Source of the DNA: Corynebacterium auriscanis
GTDB taxonomy: Bacteria; Actinomycetota; Actinomycetes; Mycobacteriales; Mycobacteriaceae
DNA length: 64,000 bases
Reading direction: 5' to 3'
Assembly (NCBI RefSeq): GCF_030408435.1
Contig: NZ_CP047046.1
Span: forward strand, 1,098,572 to 1,162,571
How positions within the stretch are numbered: position 1 is the first letter of the stretch; each line of letters starts with the position of its first letter. Of the stretch, positions 57,075 to 64,000 are shown piece after piece. The notes beneath the pieces are model-generated. The model did not search any database, was not told the DNA's origin, and saw only the letters and a program-made list of their open reading frames with translations. A program made the translations under genes and the position numbers.

Positions 57075-57844
57075 TGCGTTCCCTCAATTTCATCGGGCGC
57101 CTAAATTCGACGTTCCTCTCGGAGGCGGAGTGGAATGCAGCGAGCCCCGATGTTCTCGTTTTCGGTACTGCGGATTTCACCCATATTTTGCCGGTGTGGG
57201 TGGAGCGCACGCACAACTTTGGTGGCCGCCCCACCGATGCAGTGGTGCTGGCTACTATGTTGGCTTTAGATTCGGATGGCCCCGTGTGGTCCGCGGAGAT
57301 CGCAACCGGCGCGCGCGGGCAATTCACGGCAGCGCTGACCGCGGGGGATCGATACATCGATTGCCGCCCCAGCCTCCTGGAACCATTAGTTCGTACCGGC
57401 GCGGTCCGGGAGCTTCGCATGAAGCCCGCCTTGGAATCTGCCCTCATTCCGGTCAACCGGGAGTGGTTGGAGAAGCTGCAGGCTGCTTGCGGGGAGCAGG
57501 TTTATCGCTTTATTGAACGACGCCCCGCTGCGTCCGATCCCGGCCGGGAATGGGCGGATGACCTGTTCGACGACGATAAGGGTGTGGAGGATTCCGATAC
57601 TTTTGCCACACTTATTGACGAGGGCTTTGAACCCGAGCGCGTGCGATTGGTCATGGAAACCGATGATGAAATGCAGGGGCCCGGGGGAGTGTTTTTGCGG
57701 TGGTCAGGACTGAATCTGGGTGTTCCTGCGGACGTTCGCGAGGGGTTTGAGCGCATGTGGGAAGCGCTGGGGTTAGATGATGAACTCGACGCGTGGTTGT
57801 CGGACACGGTCAATGAATCCGATGGGGATGCACCGCGCGAGTAG
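57074..57844 (+). CDS. DUF151-like (bifunctional nuclease family) protein, divergent
   Basis: A 256-residue protein between the two MerR genes, exactly where mycobacteria carry the bifunctional-nuclease protein Rv1829. The N-terminal 130 residues show the same order of features: THILPVWVERTHNFGGRPTD, then an AEIATGARGQFTAALTAGDR strand pair, then YIDCRPSLLEPLVRTG, corresponding to RYLPIWIG, FYADLIF and ARPSDSVALA in DUF151. The C-terminal 120 residues are acidic and not part of that family. Nuclease activity is not shown. A terminator follows at 57863. Confidence 0.65.
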   Translation: MRSLNFIGRLNSTFLSEAEWNAASPDVLVFGTADFTHILPVWVERTHNFGGRPTDAVVLATMLALDSDGPVWSAEIATGARGQFTAALTAGDRYIDCRPSLLEPLVRTGAVRELRMKPALESALIPVNREWLEKLQAACGEQVYRFIERRPAASDPGREWADDLFDDDKGVEDSDTFATLIDEGFEPERVRLVMETDDEMQGPGGVFLRWSGLNLGVPADVREGFERMWEALGLDDELDAWLSDTVNESDGDAPRE

Positions 57845-57862
57845 TTTCTCTGGGAACACGAT

Positions 57863-57893
57863 AATGAGGGCGCTTGGCGCCCTCATTTTTTTT
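57863..57893 (+). terminator. Rho-independent terminator
   Basis: AATGAGGGCGC and GCGCCCTCATT form an 11-bp perfect stem with a 3-base loop, followed by a run of T residues. It closes the odhI-ftsR-DUF151 unit and separates it from the second merR gene. Confidence 0.92.
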
Positions 57894-57959
57894 CTATGAC
57901 TCACGCGCGTGTTGTTACATGCGTGAAATTTGTGACTAGTGTTAAACTGAACCCTGAAG

Positions 57960-58095
57960 TTGAACTCAAAGGTTAGAGTTTCACTATTTCTTCGAGCGAT
58001 TTAGGCCGTGCTGTTGACGCAGGGCGAAAACTTGAAGAAGATAAACAAGAGTTGAAATTACACTCGTGGAAATTTAGCGAGTGTCACACAGCGCC
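57960..58095 (+). promoter_or_regulatory. Promoter/operator region of the second MerR gene
   Basis: Three elements lie in this leader. GAACTC and GAGTTT (57963-57980 region) form an imperfect inverted repeat. TTGACG near 58014 is followed after 17 bases by GAAGAT as possible -35 and -10 boxes. ACACTCG and CGAGTGT (58060-58066 and 58078-58084) form a 7-bp inverted repeat just before the ribosome binding site. MerR-type autoregulation through one of these is plausible but unproven. Confidence 0.45.
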
Positions 58096-58109
58096 AGGAG
58101 CGACGTTTT

Positions 58110-58646
58110 ATGAGCACCAAGAACTTCGAGCCCCAACAGGATGCCCTCTTCGACATCAACGGGCCCGACGAGGAAGTGGGCTACCGCGTACCCATTGCGT
58201 GCCAAGTCGCGGGTATTACCTACCGGCAGCTGGATTACTGGGCACGGACGGGGCTCGTCCAGCCGACTATCCGCACGGCGGCGGGCTCCGGTTCCCAGCG
58301 TCTCTACTCTTTCCGTGACATTCTGGTCCTGAAGATCGTCAAAGGGCTCTTGGATACGGGCATCTCGCTGCAGAACATCCGCAAGGCAGTGGAGAAATTG
58401 GAAAACCTTGGTGTGGATGACCTCTCCGGTATCACGCTCGTATCGGATGGCACCACCGTGTATGAATGTCGCTCTCCGGAAGAGGTCATCGACCTCCTCA
58501 ACGGCGGTCAAGGAGTCTTCGGCATCGCAGTTCCCGGATTGATGAAGGAATTGACCGGCACGATTACCGCATTCCCATCGGAGAAGGTGGCGCAAGATCC
58601 AGCGATCGACGAGCTGGCGGAGCGCCGCCGTCGTCGGATGGCCTAG
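58110..58646 (+). CDS. MerR/HspR-type regulator (Rv1830 family)
   Basis: A 178-residue transcription factor. The helix-turn-helix includes VGYRVPIACQVAGITYRQLD, YWARTGLVQPTIR and SQRLYSFRDILVLKIVK, with a helical dimerisation segment (GISLQNIRKAVEKLENLGVD). It matches Rv1830 and C. glutamicum cg1633 by position, next to the FtsR-like gene. Mutations in the mycobacterial homologue affect antibiotic recovery, but its targets here are unknown. The start ATG has CCAGGAG 8-9 bases upstream. Confidence 0.88.
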   Translation: MSTKNFEPQQDALFDINGPDEEVGYRVPIACQVAGITYRQLDYWARTGLVQPTIRTAAGSGSQRLYSFRDILVLKIVKGLLDTGISLQNIRKAVEKLENLGVDDLSGITLVSDGTTVYECRSPEEVIDLLNGGQGVFGIAVPGLMKELTGTITAFPSEKVAQDPAIDELAERRRRRMA

Positions 58647-58691
58647 GCGAACTAACCGCAGCGTTCTATCAGCTAGACGGAGCTATAGCCT

Positions 58692-59882
58692 TTATCGCAA
58701 CGCTGCAGTCAGAGCGCGATCGAACTGCAAAGAATCCGGCGAGTAGTGCACTTTACCTCCCGCAGCCCCCGCAATGGTTTCCATTGCGGGGCGTTCTACG
58801 TTTGGCCCAATGGCCACCACGTCGAGGCGCACCGGGGCCTTTCCGTGCAACGCACGGATCTGCGCTGCTGCCGTGTCGAGGGTCAGCCTGCCACCATCAT
58901 TGGGCCCATCCGTGATGAGAATAACGCGGGCAGGAGTTTGTGCCTTGGAGTCGCCTGCACCCGCAACGGCCGAGGCGTATGCCGCTGCAATGGACTCATA
59001 GGTGTGAGTACCGCCCTTCGCGCCCAACTGGTTTAGGATCGCCACGGCGATGGCGCCATCGTCCCGGTTCGTGATATCCACGTTATTGCGGAAAGGGGTG
59101 CGCGCCCCCTCACTCAAAGGGGATGAGTAGTTCCACAGTGCAACGGCCCCACCGCGCTGACCAACGCCGTGCATTGCCTGGGCCAACGAGCCCCGGATGT
59201 TGTTCAACCGTGTAGCCGAACCTTCCACCAACGTCATTGATCCCGAAGTATCTAGGACAAACGTTACATCGCGTGGCGCTGATGCGGGGGCCTTGCGGGC
59301 ATCGGGAGTGGCACGTGATTCGGGGGTGGCCTGTGTCGGGGTGGTCGCAGAAACGCTGTCAGCTCCGTTGTCCAAGGCGAACTGTTCAAAGTCCTGGGCT
59401 GCGCGCCTAGCTTGTTCGTCGATCCGGTCACCAGCGCTCAACAACAACAGACTGCCACCACCGATCTTGGCCATGTCTCCGGCACCGACGTGCATCCCGG
59501 CGCGATTGGCCGCGGTGATGGCGCCGTCGGTATCTGCGGGCAACCATGCCGCCACATTCCTGGGGTTTTGGAGCTTGGATTTTACGTCGGCATCGGATGC
59601 CTGGGTAAAGGAGATCGAGGTGCACTTATCGCGAACCACGCGATTGCTGGCGTTGTATTTTTCGGCGAACTGTTTGGCTGCGGCCTCCCGCTCCGGCGCT
59701 GTCCACGCCTCGAGAGTGTAGTCACCTTCCGCACATGCCGGGGTGTTGACCTCTGCCTGGTTGTCTGCGGCGATCTTCTGCCAACCGAACACTAGCGCAG
59801 CGACAGCAATGAAAGTGATGAGAACTACCCACACCCATCCGGCGAGCTGAAAGCTAGATTTGCCACTGGAATGCCGAGCCAT
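58692..59882 (-). CDS. Membrane-anchored VWA-domain protein with receptor-like N-terminal domain
   Basis: A 396-residue protein: one N-terminal membrane helix (GWVWVVLITFIAVAALVFGW), then an extracytoplasmic region (about 45-175) resembling the first lobe of solute-binding proteins (TLEAWTAPEREAAAKQFAEKY, VAAWLPADTDGAI). A Pro/Ala/Thr linker leads to a C-terminal von Willebrand A domain with the MIDAS motif DTSGSM near 212 and VILITDGPNDGG. The usual second lobe of the binding domain is missing. A role in surface protein interactions is inferred from the domains only. Confidence 0.8.
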   Translation of the reverse strand: MARHSSGKSSFQLAGWVWVVLITFIAVAALVFGWQKIAADNQAEVNTPACAEGDYTLEAWTAPEREAAAKQFAEKYNASNRVVRDKCTSISFTQASDADVKSKLQNPRNVAAWLPADTDGAITAANRAGMHVGAGDMAKIGGGSLLLLSAGDRIDEQARRAAQDFEQFALDNGADSVSATTPTQATPESRATPDARKAPASAPRDVTFVLDTSGSMTLVEGSATRLNNIRGSLAQAMHGVGQRGGAVALWNYSSPLSEGARTPFRNNVDITNRDDGAIAVAILNQLGAKGGTHTYESIAAAYASAVAGAGDSKAQTPARVILITDGPNDGGRLTLDTAAAQIRALHGKAPVRLDVVAIGPNVERPAMETIAGAAGGKVHYSPDSLQFDRALTAALR

Positions 59883-59935
59883 TGATCCTCCGACTAGTCT
59901 TCACGCTTGATGTTTGTCAGCTTATCGCATGCGTG

Positions 59936-60889
59936 TCAGTCATCTGGCTGGGATTCAGATAACACCGGATAGGTGGCGCGCAACAGCGCGATGAGCTGGG
60001 TGCGCAGGGCCTGGCCCCGGTCCATCAGCTGCTGTTGCCTTCGTACATATTCCGCACGGCCCTGGGGTGTTTCAATCGTGACCGGTTCAAAGCCCCACGC
60101 GGTTAAATCATAAGGGCTGGCTTCCATGTCCAACTGGCGGACATCGCACGCTAACCCGAAAGTATCCAACCACAAGTCACCCGGCACCAATGGGCCCAGT
60201 TTCGTGGCCCACTTGTATACGTCCATCGTGGCGTGCAGGCACCCGGGTTGTTCCAACATGGGCTGAGTGTCCCGCGTGGGGGTGAGCTGGTTGCGCGGGG
60301 CAGCGGCGGGCGTAAAGAAGCGGAACGCATCGTAGTGCGTGCACTTTAAGTGCGACTGCTCTACCACGGCATTCGTTGCCTCCGCACCCAACCTGAGGGG
60401 TTCGGGGTGGCGGGGCGAATCGCGGTACACCATCGCCCATTCGTGTAAGCCGAAGCAACCCAGCTGTGGTGTGTGATGCAACGTTCGGGTCAGCAGGTCG
60501 TGCACGTAGCGGATGGTCGAGCCACGAGCGGCCCAGAAGGCATCAACATCGAGCATCCAGGCCTCCACTGGCAGCGCATCATGCCAACGGTAGAGGTTCT
60601 TAAACGTGGGCAACCATGAGGGTTGGGAATCATCACCAGCTGCTAACACGATCCCGCGCAACGCCCCCGGATGCCAGTGGGCCAGCTTGCCCGGGGTGAT
60701 GGGGTAGTAGTCAAACATGAAATCCCACACCGGGTGGCGTTGACCACGAGCGCGGCGGGATAGGTGGTCCCGCGTGAGTCGCTCCACTCGCTGCCTATGG
60801 GACACCTGCTCCGCGCGGGCCTGGGTGGCGTCGAGTAAAGAAAAGCCGGAAGCCGTGCGAGTAGAACTGCGAGTGGAACTAATCGTCAT
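59936..60889 (-). CDS. Conserved actinobacterial protein, unknown function
   Basis: A 317-residue protein beginning MTISSTRSSTRTASG. It contains the strongly conserved stretch HPVWDFMFDYYPITPGKLAH, plus many Trp/Tyr/His residues and a CFGLHEWAMVY block. Homologues in actinobacteria are sometimes labelled 3-methyladenine DNA glycosylase, but I see no helix-hairpin-helix or other glycosylase motif to support that name. The ATG at 60889 overlaps the end of the upstream CNNM gene by 11 bases; a longer frame from 60925 would overlap it further. Confidence 0.75.
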   Translation of the reverse strand: MTISSTRSSTRTASGFSLLDATQARAEQVSHRQRVERLTRDHLSRRARGQRHPVWDFMFDYYPITPGKLAHWHPGALRGIVLAAGDDSQPSWLPTFKNLYRWHDALPVEAWMLDVDAFWAARGSTIRYVHDLLTRTLHHTPQLGCFGLHEWAMVYRDSPRHPEPLRLGAEATNAVVEQSHLKCTHYDAFRFFTPAAAPRNQLTPTRDTQPMLEQPGCLHATMDVYKWATKLGPLVPGDLWLDTFGLACDVRQLDMEASPYDLTAWGFEPVTIETPQGRAEYVRRQQQLMDRGQALRTQLIALLRATYPVLSESQPDD

Positions 60890-61943
60890 GTGTCCAGTCT
60901 CGCACGGTGCCCACGAGCTCCTCAATGATGTCCTCCAAGGTCACCATGCCGATGATCGCACCCGTGGCATCCTCTACCGCCGCCACGTGGCTGGAATTGG
61001 TGCGCATGCGGCGCATGGCCACATCGAAGCTGTCTTCTGCCGTGACACGAATCAGTGGGCGCACGTCCCCGGTATCGAGGTAAGGGTTCTGATCGGACGT
61101 GCCGTCAACGACCAGATTATTGAGCGCATCCTTGACGTGGACATAGCCAATCCACGTTCCAGTGGTGTCCGTGACGGGGTAGCGGGAGAAACCAGTATCG
61201 GCCACAGCCTTTTCCACATCACCAACGCGCAGGTTGCGGCCGGTCTGCTCGATGACATGAATATCCGCAATCGGAATGAGGACCTCACGCAATGTTCGAC
61301 GGCTGGACTTCAGAGCGCGGTTGAGGCGTGTTGCCTCGGCTGGGGCGATCAGGCCCTCGGTGCGGGACTCCTGAATCATCGAGGCCAGCTCGCCGGCGGA
61401 GACCGTGGAATCCAATTCGTCCTTTTGCTCTACACCGAATAGCTTCAGCGTGATGCGGGCCACCCAGTTGAGGAACAACATAACCGGTCTAGTGACGCGC
61501 ACGAACAACATGTGTGGGCGCACTAAGTACGTCGCGACCGTCTCAGGACCGGCCAGCGAAATACTCTTGGGAACCATTTCACCCAAAATGATGTGCAGCA
61601 CCGTCACCAGCATCAACGCAATGGCGAAACCAACGGGGTGCAGCAGTTGGTCGGGCAGCCCCAGAGCGTGAAACGGCTTTTCGATCAGGTGGGCAATTGC
61701 GGGTTCGCCGACTTTACCCAGAAGCACCGACGCCAAGGTGATGCCGAACTGGGCTCCAGCCAGCATGATCGACAGATGCTCAATCGCGTACTGCACGTCT
61801 TTAGCGCGGCGGTTGCCCGTCGACAGCATGGACTCCAGGCGATCGCGACGCGACGAGATCAAGGCGAACTCGACGGAGACGAAGAAGGCATTGAATCCCA
61901 GAAGGACGAATGTCAACAGCACGCCGAAAATGTCGCCATTCAT
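60879..61943 (-). CDS. CNNM/hemolysin-C-like membrane protein, short form
   Basis: A 354-residue protein: a DUF21 membrane domain with about four helices (FGVLLTFVLLGFNAFFVSVE, FAIALMLVTVLHIILGEMVP), then two CBS domains (LREVLIPIADIHVIEQTG, VTAEDSFDVAMRRMRTNSSH) ending GMVTLEDIIEELVGTVRDW. It lacks the CorC_HlyC C-terminal domain present in the neighbouring longer paralogue. The family is linked to Mg2+/Co2+ or other cation export; the hemolysin label is historical. Its ATG overlaps the upstream stop. Confidence 0.9.
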   Translation of the reverse strand: MNGDIFGVLLTFVLLGFNAFFVSVEFALISSRRDRLESMLSTGNRRAKDVQYAIEHLSIMLAGAQFGITLASVLLGKVGEPAIAHLIEKPFHALGLPDQLLHPVGFAIALMLVTVLHIILGEMVPKSISLAGPETVATYLVRPHMLFVRVTRPVMLFLNWVARITLKLFGVEQKDELDSTVSAGELASMIQESRTEGLIAPAEATRLNRALKSSRRTLREVLIPIADIHVIEQTGRNLRVGDVEKAVADTGFSRYPVTDTTGTWIGYVHVKDALNNLVVDGTSDQNPYLDTGDVRPLIRVTAEDSFDVAMRRMRTNSSHVAAVEDATGAIIGMVTLEDIIEELVGTVRDWTHDD

Positions 61944-63310
61944 CGCTCGTCCCCCTTCACGATGGGTTGCAGAATCACGCGGTCAACGCGGCGGTTATCC
62001 ATGGCCTTCACTACGGCCTCCCACCGGTTAGGGATGCCAGATTCGAAGCTATCCATGAACTCGTTATCGCCGATGGGCAGGACTACGCGATCGCCTTCGG
62101 CTGGAATGCGCCCCAGGGTGGCCATGACCAGGCCGCCCAGCGTTTCGTAGTCACCTTCGGGGGCGGTGTAACCGACGGCGTCGACAAGCTCATCGGTGCG
62201 AACCAGGCCGGAGACCTCCCAGCTGTGGCCCGTGCGTTTGACCTCGCGGTCGGTTTCTACGTCGTCGTATTCGTCGAAGACCTCGCCGAGAATCTCCTCG
62301 ACCACGTCCTCGATGGTGACGATGCCGGATGTACCGCCGTACTCGTCGGCTACCAGTACCAGCTGGGAACCCGCGCGGCGCACGTGGTTCAATACAGCAT
62401 CGCCGGCTAAGGAATCGGGGATAACGGGCACCTGGCGGGCCATGGTTTTCACCTTCGTGGTGGCACGTTCCTGGGCGGGAATTGCGATGGCATCCTTGAC
62501 GTGGACCACACCTATAGTGTCGTCGAGGTCACCCCGTGTGACGGGGAACCGAGAGTGCCCGGTCTCTAGGGCAAGCTGAATAAGGTCCAGAGCGGTTTCA
62601 TCCTGGTCCAGGGTTTGGACGGTTGAGCGGGGCGTCATGATGTCCTCGGCGCTGGCATCGCCAAAGCGCAGCGATAAATCCAGGATCCGTGCCTTGGCCT
62701 GAGTGATTCCGGCGCTACCTGCGGAGTTGCGCACGAGGGCAGACAGCTCTTCGGCGGAACGGGCGGAGGCCAACTCGTCCGCAGGCTCTATACCCAGCCT
62801 GCGCACGATGCTGTTGGATACAGTATTGAGCCCCTTGATGAAATACTTTAGTGCTTTGTTGAATCCCCAGACGGGGCGAACAACGGCGCGGGCAACGGGC
62901 AGCGGCTGGGAGATAGCCCAGTTCTTGGGTACTAATTCGCCAAAAACCATGGATAGCCCAGTGGCGATTACCAGGGACAGGATCAATGCGATAGCCACAG
63001 TGGCAGAATCCGGCACGCCCACGAGGTCCAAGAGGGGAGTAAGGAAGCGCGCTAGGATCGGCTCGGCCAAATAACCCGTGGCTAGGGTGGTGATGGTGAT
63101 TCCCAGTTGCGCACCGGACAAGACGAAACTTAAATCGCCGTGAGCGCGACGAACCATCTTGGCCGAGGCATCGCCTACCTCGCTCACATGGTGGTCAACC
63201 GTGGAACGCTCGAGGCCGGTGAGGGCAAACTCGATGGCCACGAATAAGCCGGTCGCACCGGTCAGTGCTATGAACCCCACGAGCCCCAGAATCGAAAGCA
63301 GAATATCCAT
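61940..63310 (-). CDS. CNNM/CorC-type membrane protein, full-length form
   Basis: A 456-residue paralogue with a DUF21 domain (ILLSILGLVGFIALTGATGL, VAIALILSLVIATGLSMVFGELVP), paired CBS domains (EDIMTPRSTVQTLDQDE, GIVTIEDVVEEILGE) and a C-terminal CorC_HlyC domain (SWEVSGLVRTDELVDAVGYT, GETVMATLGRIPAEGD-like). The two adjacent paralogues may form a heteromeric cation transporter. It starts one base into the helicase stop codon (TAATG), so the three genes are probably one transcript. Confidence 0.91.
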   Translation of the reverse strand: MDILLSILGLVGFIALTGATGLFVAIEFALTGLERSTVDHHVSEVGDASAKMVRRAHGDLSFVLSGAQLGITITTLATGYLAEPILARFLTPLLDLVGVPDSATVAIALILSLVIATGLSMVFGELVPKNWAISQPLPVARAVVRPVWGFNKALKYFIKGLNTVSNSIVRRLGIEPADELASARSAEELSALVRNSAGSAGITQAKARILDLSLRFGDASAEDIMTPRSTVQTLDQDETALDLIQLALETGHSRFPVTRGDLDDTIGVVHVKDAIAIPAQERATTKVKTMARQVPVIPDSLAGDAVLNHVRRAGSQLVLVADEYGGTSGIVTIEDVVEEILGEVFDEYDDVETDREVKRTGHSWEVSGLVRTDELVDAVGYTAPEGDYETLGGLVMATLGRIPAEGDRVVLPIGDNEFMDSFESGIPNRWEAVVKAMDNRRVDRVILQPIVKGDER

Positions 63311-64000
63311 TATCGTGCAGCCTTCTTCGCCTGCGCTGCGATGTCCGGGCCACTCACAACATCCGGGGTTACCCCGGCCTGTCGCATCATTTTTAGCGTG
63401 TCATTCTTTGTATCGGTGAAGGTCAACGTGATGACCGTGCCTTTGGCACCCGCACGGGCAGTACGGCCAGCCCGGTGAACATAAGACTTGTGCTCGGCGG
63501 GAGCATCGATGTGCACTACCAGCTCAACATCCCGCACATCGATACCGCGGGCGGCGATGTCCGTGGCCACCAATACGGACACCTCACCGGAAGCAAACGA
63601 TTCCAGCGCTTTTGTACGCGTAGTTTGACCCTTGTTGCCATGCAATCCAACGGCGTTGACACCCGCACGGACAAGTTTCCTGACTTGACGATCCACGGCG
63701 TACTTGGTTCGAACGAACATGACCGTGCGGAAGCCTAGCTTGCCCAGATCGAGGATGGCTTGATTCCGTCCATCGCGATCATCGAAGACTGCCAGTACGT
63801 GCTTCATCGAATCCACGCTGGCGGTTGCCTCACCCGTCGAATGGGTAATGGGGTTGTTCATGAATCGGTTCACGAGCACGTGCACATCCCCGTCCAGCGT
63901 GGCGGAGAACAACAAGTGCTGACAATCGCGCGGTAGTCGCTTGAGTAGGCGGGTGACCTGTGGCAAGAAGCCCATGTCCGCCATCTGATCGGCCTCATCC
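63310..64000 (-). CDS. DEAD-box RNA helicase (partial, N-terminus beyond right edge)
   Basis: The visible 230 codons cover the end of RecA domain 1 and all of domain 2 of a DEAD-box helicase. Reading in from base 64000 gives DEADQMADMGF (motif II), then HLLFSATLDGDV (motif III SAT), VLVATDIAARGIDV (motif V) and YVHRAGRTARAG (motif VI, HRxGRxxR). The frame is open at the window edge, so the Q motif and Walker A lie outside. The C-terminus is short and basic (QAKKAAR). The RNA substrate is not known. Confidence 0.93.
   Translation of the reverse strand, partial: DEADQMADMGFLPQVTRLLKRLPRDCQHLLFSATLDGDVHVLVNRFMNNPITHSTGEATASVDSMKHVLAVFDDRDGRNQAILDLGKLGFRTVMFVRTKYAVDRQVRKLVRAGVNAVGLHGNKGQTTRTKALESFASGEVSVLVATDIAARGIDVRDVELVVHIDAPAEHKSYVHRAGRTARAGAKGTVITLTFTDTKNDTLKMMRQAGVTPDVVSGPDIAAQAKKAAR

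Noticed and set aside
59936-60889. 3-methyladenine DNA glycosylase
   Set aside because: The name circulates for this family, but no glycosylase motif is visible, so I left the protein as unknown function.

Overview
The window is a chromosomal segment from an actinobacterium, almost certainly a Corynebacterium; the species cannot be fixed from sequence alone. The evidence is the 16S/23S rRNA sequence type, the steA-steB pair, OdhI with its ETTSVFR phospho-motif, a MerR-type FtsR-like regulator, secA2, a GapB-type GAPDH of about 480 residues, a 13E12/DUF222-HNH protein, and gene order that follows the tyrS to der block of Mycobacterium and Corynebacterium (TPR protein, HAD phosphatase, small protein, tlyA, nadK, recN, steA, steB, pyrG, nudix, xerD, parA, scpA, scpB, rluB, cmk, der).

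Layout. 1-4815 (minus): thiamine operon thiC-thiE-thiO-thiS-thiG behind a TPP riboswitch; thiG runs off the left edge. 4970-6570 (plus): a Trm112-like small protein and tyrS. 6546-6670: a 25-bp tandem repeat whose first unit is the 3' end of tyrS. 6750-8322: a decayed IS30-family element. 8375-14056 (minus): a dipeptide/oligopeptide ABC importer (two permeases, a fused double ATPase, a lipoprotein receptor). 14761-20966 (plus): a complete rrn operon (16S-23S-5S) with strikingly G/T-rich spacers and duplicated terminators. 21099-26833: TPR protein to recN. 27210-29768: an accessory pair, a DUF3558-like lipoprotein and a large Ala/Pro-rich protein, inserted between recN and steA. 29827-37708: steA, steB, pyrG, nudix, xerD, parA, scpA, scpB. 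37753-39342 (minus): DUF222-HNH. 39641-43060: rluB and a cmk-der fusion. 43089-44798 (minus): fhs. 45001-49165: gapB, a proline iminopeptidase-like protein and a membrane-anchored esterase. 49193-51773: a DUF5129/TPM-like secreted protein, a 48-codon gene for a secreted micropeptide, a PAP2 phosphatase and tRNA-Pro(GGG). 51831-53173 (minus): rraA and an alpha/beta hydrolase. 53276-58646 (plus): secA2, odhI, ftsR, a DUF151-like protein and a second MerR regulator. 58692-64000 (minus): a VWA protein, a conserved actinobacterial protein, two CNNM/CorC-type membrane proteins and the 3' part of a DEAD-box helicase.

How it works together. Much of the window is core machinery: thiamine biosynthesis, ribosomes and rRNA modification (rrn, TlyA, RluB, Der), nucleotide and NADP supply (PyrG, Cmk, NadK), chromosome segregation and repair (XerD, ParA, ScpAB, RecN) and cell separation or division (SteAB, FtsR). 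The accessory content is small. The best candidates for undescribed biology are the 48-residue secreted-peptide gene at 50798-50944, which has its own promoter, ribosome binding site and hairpin, and the lipoprotein/Ala-Pro-rich pair at 27210-29768. No CRISPR array, prophage or recognisable defence island is visible.
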